Below are positions 7,132 to 8,348 of a stretch of 8,348 nt of DNA, in pieces. This DNA comes from SKVR01 sp964589855. GTDB lineage: Bacteria; Bacteroidota; Bacteroidia; Bacteroidales; UBA7960. Location: assembly GCA_964589855.1 (NCBI GenBank), contig CAZPVB010000169.1, forward strand, positions 1 through 8,348, given 5' to 3'. The notes under the pieces are model-generated. The model made no database searches. It had not been told where the DNA came from and saw only the letters and a program-made list of their open reading frames with translations. Each line of letters starts with the position of its first letter. Position 1 is the first letter of the stretch. Position numbers and translations under genes: made by a program.

Positions 7132-7139
7132 TAAATTTG
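7132..7139 (+). promoter_or_regulatory. candidate -7 element between the two M14 genes
   Basis: TAAATTTG matches the Bacteroidota -7 consensus TAnnTTTG exactly. A TTG lies at 7105-7107, leaving a 24-bp spacer, slightly longer than the usual range of about 17-23. It ends 16 bp before the downstream ATG, so the leader would be very short. It may give the intact peptidase its own transcript in addition to read-through from the upstream gene. Confidence 0.25.
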
Positions 7140-7155
7140 TAAAAAATCTAATGTA

Positions 7156-8348
7156 ATGAGCAGACATCATTTTATATTTATCCTTATTTCCCTGATTTTC
7201 GCATCTGCTTTGGCACAACAAAAAGAGGTGCTGATGACAGAAAACTTTTTTAAGGCGCCGGGAAGCCCGGTAAATCCAAAGGTTGAGATCAGTTGGAACC
7301 GCTATTACACCAATCAGGGTCTTTACGACATTTACCAGCGCATGGAAACTGCCTATCCTGACCTGATCACTGTTGAATCTATCGGAAAAAGTTATGAAGA
7401 CAGAGACATCTGGATGCTCACCATTACAAACCTGAACAATAAGCCACACAAGGAAAAACCAGGTTTTTATATAGACGGAAACATACATGCCAATGAGATA
7501 CAGGCAGCAGAAGTTTCAGTATACACTGCCTGGTATTTGCTTGAGAACTATAACAAAAATCCTTTTATCACCCACTTGCTCAATGAAAAGGTTTTTTATA
7601 TTGCCCCTGTTACCAATCCCGACGGCAGGGAACATTACATGGAAGAACCCAACACGGTAAATACGCCGCGCAGTGGCACTTTGCCTGTAGATGATGATGG
7701 TGACGGCAAAATTGATGAGGATGGATTTGACGACCTCAATGGCGACGGACATATCACACAAATGAGAAGACGCAACCCCATGGGGCAATGGAAAGAAGAC
7801 CCTGAAGACAACAGAAGAATGATCAGGGTGGAACCCGGCGAATTCGGCGAATGGGAACTGCTGGGCAATGAATCGGTTGATAACGACGAAGATGGAGAGA
7901 TAACCGACGACAGAACCGGATACTATGATCCTAACCGTGACTGGGGATGGAACTGGCAACCCGACTATGTGCAAAGTGGTGCTTACAGATATCCCTTTTC
8001 TTTACCGGAAACCAGAGCGGTACGTGATTTTGTCATCAACCATCCCAATATTGCAGGGGCACAATCCTATCATAACACTGGAGGCATGCTGCTCAGGGGA
8101 CCCGGTGCGGAAGAAGATGCTAAATACTACCTCCGACCCGATGTGCGTGTTTATGATGCACTGGGCGAACTGGGCGATGAACTCATACCCGGGTACCGCT
8201 ATATGACACTCTATAAAGACCTTTATGTGGTATATGGCGGTCAGATAGACTGGTTTCACATGATGAGGGGAGTTTTTACCTTTACCAACGAATTGTTTAC
8301 CAGCTACCTGTTGTTTCACAATCAACCCGATGGTTGGTTTGGATCTCA
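7156..8348 (+). CDS. secreted M14-family zinc carboxypeptidase (partial, 3' end cut by window)
   Basis: An uninterrupted frame gives 397 residues and runs off the window. Residues 1-20 are a signal peptide with a likely cut after Ala-Leu-Ala. All expected M14 catalytic features are present: zinc motif His111-Ala-Asn-Glu114, Asn154-Pro-Asp-Gly157 with Arg158, substrate clamp Asn260-Arg261, third zinc ligand His306 in Ser-Tyr-His-Asn-Thr-Gly-Gly, and the general-base candidate Glu379 in Phe-Thr-Asn-Glu-Leu. Between NPDG and the Asn-Arg pair lies an insert of about 75 residues beyond classical carboxypeptidases, with acidic loops at 179-190, 193-201 and 242-252 that resemble calcium sites. It should remove C-terminal residues from peptides outside the cytoplasm; specificity cannot be read. 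The ATG at 7156-7158 is chosen because an ATG five bases earlier is followed at once by a stop. More C-terminal sequence is expected beyond the window. It follows the M14-like gene by 40 bp. Confidence 0.92.
   Translation, partial: MSRHHFIFILISLIFASALAQQKEVLMTENFFKAPGSPVNPKVEISWNRYYTNQGLYDIYQRMETAYPDLITVESIGKSYEDRDIWMLTITNLNNKPHKEKPGFYIDGNIHANEIQAAEVSVYTAWYLLENYNKNPFITHLLNEKVFYIAPVTNPDGREHYMEEPNTVNTPRSGTLPVDDDGDGKIDEDGFDDLNGDGHITQMRRRNPMGQWKEDPEDNRRMIRVEPGEFGEWELLGNESVDNDEDGEITDDRTGYYDPNRDWGWNWQPDYVQSGAYRYPFSLPETRAVRDFVINHPNIAGAQSYHNTGGMLLRGPGAEEDAKYYLRPDVRVYDALGELGDELIPGYRYMTLYKDLYVVYGGQIDWFHMMRGVFTFTNELFTSYLLFHNQPDGWFGS

Noticed and set aside
7129..7974. Minus-strand open frames inside the second M14 gene
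   Set aside because: They are antisense to a plus-strand frame with all M14 catalytic motifs, and their sequences are low-complexity reflections of that gene.

Overview
The window looks like a chromosomal fragment from a member of the Bacteroidota, probably Bacteroidales or a related anaerobic or marine lineage. Four things point there. Intergenic DNA is AT-rich. Start codons follow A-rich stretches rather than Shine-Dalgarno sequences. There is a long two-module MacB/FtsX permease of the kind abundant in this phylum. There are secreted M14 peptidases with aspartate-rich inserts. This assignment is inferred from style and protein families; there is no rRNA or marker gene here.

Layout. Positions 92-1596 hold two minus-strand genes that read as one unit: first a small secreted DsrE-family protein (1165-1596), then an outer-membrane beta-barrel protein (92-1120). 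A 602-bp divergent, AT-rich region (1597-2198) separates them from a plus-strand 824-residue MacB/FtsX-type ABC transporter permease (2199-4673). A 771-bp stretch without a convincing gene follows (4674-5444), carrying only short repeats, small hairpins and one match to the Bacteroidota -7 promoter element. The right end holds two plus-strand M14 (zinc carboxypeptidase-like) genes 40 bp apart: a complete one (5445-7115) and one cut off by the window end (7156-8348).

How the genes relate. The two M14 proteins are paralogues with the same architecture: signal peptide, N-terminal half of the fold, an insert of about 75 residues with three acidic calcium-type loops, then the C-terminal half. The downstream protein has every expected M14 catalytic residue. 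The upstream one keeps the scaffold and the calcium-type loops, but its zinc motif reads ExxH instead of HxxE, its third zinc-ligand His is replaced, and its Asn-Arg substrate clamp is Ser-Lys. An apparent pseudo-peptidase in tandem with an intact peptidase is the most interesting point in the window. The DsrE and barrel pair may form an envelope sulfur- or thiol-related unit, but that is a weaker inference. I see no mobile element, CRISPR array, tRNA or rRNA, and no clear sign of a complete new defence or biosynthetic system.
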